A DNA stretch of 64,000 nt, from positions 62,001 through 126,000 of the forward strand of contig NZ_NXLU01000001.1 of the NCBI RefSeq assembly GCF_003364215.1, written 5' to 3'. Each line of letters opens with the position of its first letter. The stretch's first letter is position 1. Both the position numbers and the translations under genes were made by a program. Below the pieces are notes generated by a model. That model had not been told where the DNA came from, did not search any database, and saw only the letters and a program-made list of their open reading frames with translations. Source of the stretch: Helicobacter cholecystus. GTDB taxonomy: Bacteria > Campylobacterota > Campylobacteria > Campylobacterales > Helicobacteraceae. Shown here piece after piece: positions 63,790 through 64,000 of the stretch.

Positions 63790-64000
63790 GGATTCTTCTA
63801 GAAACTTTTCTCAAGATTTGCCCACTAAGCAAATCTTGAGTTTGCACCATACTATCAAGTAAAATTGCCTCAGCATCTTGAGCAATCATCTCAATAGCAA
63901 TCGTATAATCGCCAAAAACAAAACTCATACTTTTGCACTCTTTGAGCGAATAATGTTTAAGACAAGCTCTTGCGATCATAGGCACACCCTCATCATAAAA
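63770..64000 (-). CDS. Hypothetical protein, C-terminal part only (partial)
   Basis: An open frame runs in from the right edge on the minus strand (FYDEGVPMIARACLKHYS..) and ends at 63770; at least 76 residues are visible. It has a strand-rich pattern (KSMSFVFGDYTIAIEMIAQD) but no motif I recognise. The 3' end overlaps lgt by 20 bp. Its reading frame contains the perfect inverted repeat at 63810-63840. Confidence 0.6.
   Translation of the reverse strand, partial: FYDEGVPMIARACLKHYSLKECKSMSFVFGDYTIAIEMIAQDAEAILLDSMVQTQDLLSGQILRKVSRRILISHSP
63810..63840. repeat. Perfect 12-bp inverted repeat past lgt
   Basis: CTCAAGATTTGC (63810-63821) and GCAAATCTTGAG (63829-63840) flank a 7-base loop. It lies 21 bases beyond the lgt stop and inside the convergent gene. 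As RNA it forms a strong hairpin on either strand; the plus strand continues TTTGC, a weak T run, so it may end the lgt transcript. Confidence 0.75.

Overview
The window looks like a chromosome segment of a Helicobacter species outside H. pylori (Campylobacterota). The DNA is AT-rich and densely coded, with many ATGA-type gene overlaps. Several blocks match gene neighbourhoods I know from Helicobacter: rnc-aroC, comM-def-clpP-tig, nifS-nifU, aroE with an SH3-domain gene, the rimP-rbfA-infB-thrB-lpxC run, and nif3 / zinc-ribbon (HP0958-type) / waaA / rluA-like / lgt. Extra traits (cas9 debris, a GGDEF-type protein, selenium genes, an AcfC-like protein, MdaB) suggest an enterohepatic-type species; I cannot name it.

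Layout. 1-3.9 kb (+): end of rnc, aroC, panB, ruvB and an AI-2E-type permease. 3.9-6.9 kb: an unknown small gene, purE, a DUF3972-type gene, a DUF89 protein and uppP. 7.0 kb: tRNA-Pro(GGG). 7.2-15 kb (-): polA, comM, def, a degenerate GGDEF protein, clpP and tig. 15.2-18.7 kb (+): fliI, nifS, nifU. 18.7-29.4 kb is the accessory zone: a poly-G tract, two small outer-membrane barrel genes and a dead third copy, a truncated cas9 with one CRISPR-repeat-like sequence beside it, a wecB-type epimerase gene coupled to a Fur-family regulator, the divergent zinc-uptake operon znuABC, and an operon joining a fused N6-methylase/specificity-like protein to a sugar acetyltransferase and oxidoreductase. 29.4-33.5 kb (-): ung, gatC, aroE, SH3 protein, purM, a DUF411 gene and ybeY. 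34.1-36.2 kb (+): mdaB, an MFS exporter and a MerR regulator. 36.3-40.9 kb (+): speA, two GT9 glycosyltransferases and an AcfC-like binding protein. 40.9-53.6 kb is one long minus-strand run (pepD, mobA, flhB, M23 peptidase, lpxC, tsaB-like, thrB, ylxR, infB, rbfA, rimP, ribD, trmN6-like, a membrane methyltransferase) that ends at an intrinsic terminator. 53.6-64 kb: a poly-G mini-ORF, mqnA, a DUF493 protein, a thioesterase, an NSS transporter, a CvfB-like S1 protein, nif3, zinc-ribbon protein, waaA, a yedE-yedF selenium pair, an RluA-type synthase, an unknown gene, lgt and a partial convergent gene.

Main discovery candidate. The DUF411 gene at 32634-33056 reads as one 140-codon frame with a good ribosome-binding site, broken only by an in-frame TGA at codon 28. 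That TGA sits where the family normally has the first Cys of its CGCC motif. Eleven nucleotides after the TGA the mRNA can form a 5-bp hairpin with a GGUC tetraloop, the same apical loop as the E. coli fdhF SECIS element, and at a suitable distance. The same window carries a YedE/YedF pair, a family linked to selenium use. I therefore read this gene as a candidate selenoprotein (SPT-Sec-GCC) and not as a pseudogene; a plain nonsense mutation remains the alternative.

Other structure worth attention: a matched divergent operator/promoter arrangement between the zur-like gene and znuA; a MerR-type promoter with a 19-bp spacer lying 323 bp before mdaB; a candidate Fur box at nifS; two long G tracts; and a perfect 12-bp inverted repeat just past lgt inside the convergent gene.
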